From NCBI GenBank assembly GCA_902495305.1, contig CABUWG010000078.1, forward strand, positions 1-5,076: a DNA stretch of 5,076 bases, given 5' to 3'. Within the stretch, counting starts at the first letter, position 1. Each line of letters opens with the position of its first letter. The notes below the pieces were generated by a model. It ran no database searches and was not told the origin of the DNA. It was given only the letters and a program-made list of their open reading frames with translations. Positions 4,542 to 5,076 of this stretch are shown one piece after another. Origin of the DNA: an uncultured Pseudomonadota bacterium (GTDB lineage: Bacteria > Pseudomonadota > Alphaproteobacteria > RF32 > CAG-239). The translations under genes were made by a program, and so were the position numbers.

Positions 4542-5076
4542 TTTGCGCCCTCCTGTTCCGGCGTATCATCCAGTTTGATGCCGAGTTTGTTGCCGTGCGC
4601 CTTGGTTTCCCGAATCACTTCGGCTTCTTCCTGACCGCCGCCGGCCCATTCTTTGATACTTTCAAAGACGGCAAACAGCGCCGGAATGAAGATGATGCCG
4701 ACCAGCGTGGCTACAATCATTCCGAAGAAAACCGACGTTCCGATGGCAATCTGGCTTGATGCGCCGGCACCGGTAGCCACGACCATCGGAAAAACGCCCA
4801 GTATGAAGGTCAGCGCCGTCATCAGCACGGCACGAAAGCGTTCTTCCGCCCCTTTTTTGGCAGCCTCGAGAATGGATGCGCCGTCATCATGATAGGCTTT
4901 GGTAAATTCCACAATCAAAATGGCATTTTTGGCGGCCAGACCAATCAGCATAATCAGCCCGAGCTGGGCATAAATACTCAGCGACAGCCCCATCAGGTGC
5001 AATCCGGCCAGAGCGCCGAGAATGCCGAACACGGTTGAGAACATTACCGAAAAAGCCAGCATCCAGCTTTCATACA
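4538..5076 (-). CDS. RND multidrug efflux pump, C-terminal part (HAE1/AcrB-like)
   Basis: The gene runs off the right edge; 178 residues plus a partial codon are visible, against more than 1000 in a full pump. This is the inner-membrane, proton-driven transporter of a tripartite efflux system. The visible part begins with YESW and covers the last four membrane segments, corresponding to TM9-TM12 of AcrB (about 7-27, 35-57, 82-100 and 111-137, counting that Tyr as 1). GLAAKNAILIVEF contains the Lys (49) matching AcrB Lys940. The first Arg of ERFR (79) matches Arg971. Both belong to the proton-relay network, so the pump looks functional as far as seen. A charged cytoplasmic tail of about 40 residues ends the protein. 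The next gene downstream is its outer-membrane partner, overlapping by ATGA. An adaptor gene is probably upstream, outside the window. Confidence 0.93.
   Translation of the reverse strand, partial: YESWMLAFSVMFSTVFGILGALAGLHLMGLSLSIYAQLGLIMLIGLAAKNAILIVEFTKAYHDDGASILEAAKKGAEERFRAVLMTALTFILGVFPMVVATGAGASSQIAIGTSVFFGMIVATLVGIIFIPALFAVFESIKEWAGGGQEEAEVIRETKAHGNKLGIKLDDTPEQEGAK
4542..4555 (-). promoter_or_regulatory. Strong ribosome site and ATGA overlap, pump to outer-membrane factor
   Basis: On the minus strand CAGGAGG (4555-4549) lies 7 bases before the ATG of the outer-membrane factor (4541-4539), whose last two bases start the pump's TGA stop (4540-4538). The site sits within the pump's final codons. 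This is a classic coupled arrangement that keeps pump and exit duct made together, and it settles the start codon of the downstream gene. Confidence 0.8.

Noticed and set aside
5060..5062. ATG at 5062 on the minus strand as the start of a small membrane protein
   Set aside because: The frame stays open to the window edge and the codons just upstream read YESW, conserved in RND pumps, so this Met is internal.

Overview
The window looks like a chromosomal segment of an alphaproteobacterium of moderate to low GC content. Two genes point to that class. One encodes a FlaF-type flagellin regulator. The other encodes a GST-fold protein resembling the division factor FzlA, including a C-terminal tail that ends in LDF. 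Both families are known essentially from Alphaproteobacteria. I cannot name a genus from the sequence alone.

Layout. Positions 1-492 hold no convincing gene. They are packed with inverted repeats, including a roughly 84-bp imperfect palindrome (363-446) whose arms resemble a widespread extragenic repeat. A minus-strand flaF (553-921) follows, with its own intrinsic terminator at 493-525. A 94-bp AT-rich divergent spacer separates it from a plus-strand gene for a secreted family-3 solute-binding protein (1016-1876), which has no transporter genes beside it. After a spacer with a good sigma70-like promoter comes an fzlA-like gene (1966-2631). A small lipoprotein gene (2641-3117) sits 9 bases downstream, its ribosome binding site overlapping the fzlA stop codon. 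The right third is a minus-strand multidrug-efflux operon: the C-terminal part of an HAE1/AcrB-like RND pump (4538-5076, cut by the window edge), then a NodT/TolC-like outer-membrane lipoprotein (3072-4541). These two overlap by the four bases ATGA. The efflux operon and the lipoprotein gene converge and overlap tail to tail by 46 bp, with no visible terminator between them.

How the genes relate. The RND pump and outer-membrane factor should form one tripartite efflux complex, with the periplasmic adaptor probably encoded just beyond the right edge. FzlA and the lipoprotein are probably co-transcribed, so a role for the lipoprotein in the division-stage envelope is a reasonable but unproven guess. 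FlaF and the solute-binding protein are divergent single genes with no visible functional link. I found no clearly new multi-gene system. The points most worth a second look are the palindrome-rich left end, the fzlA-lipoprotein pair and the convergent overlap.
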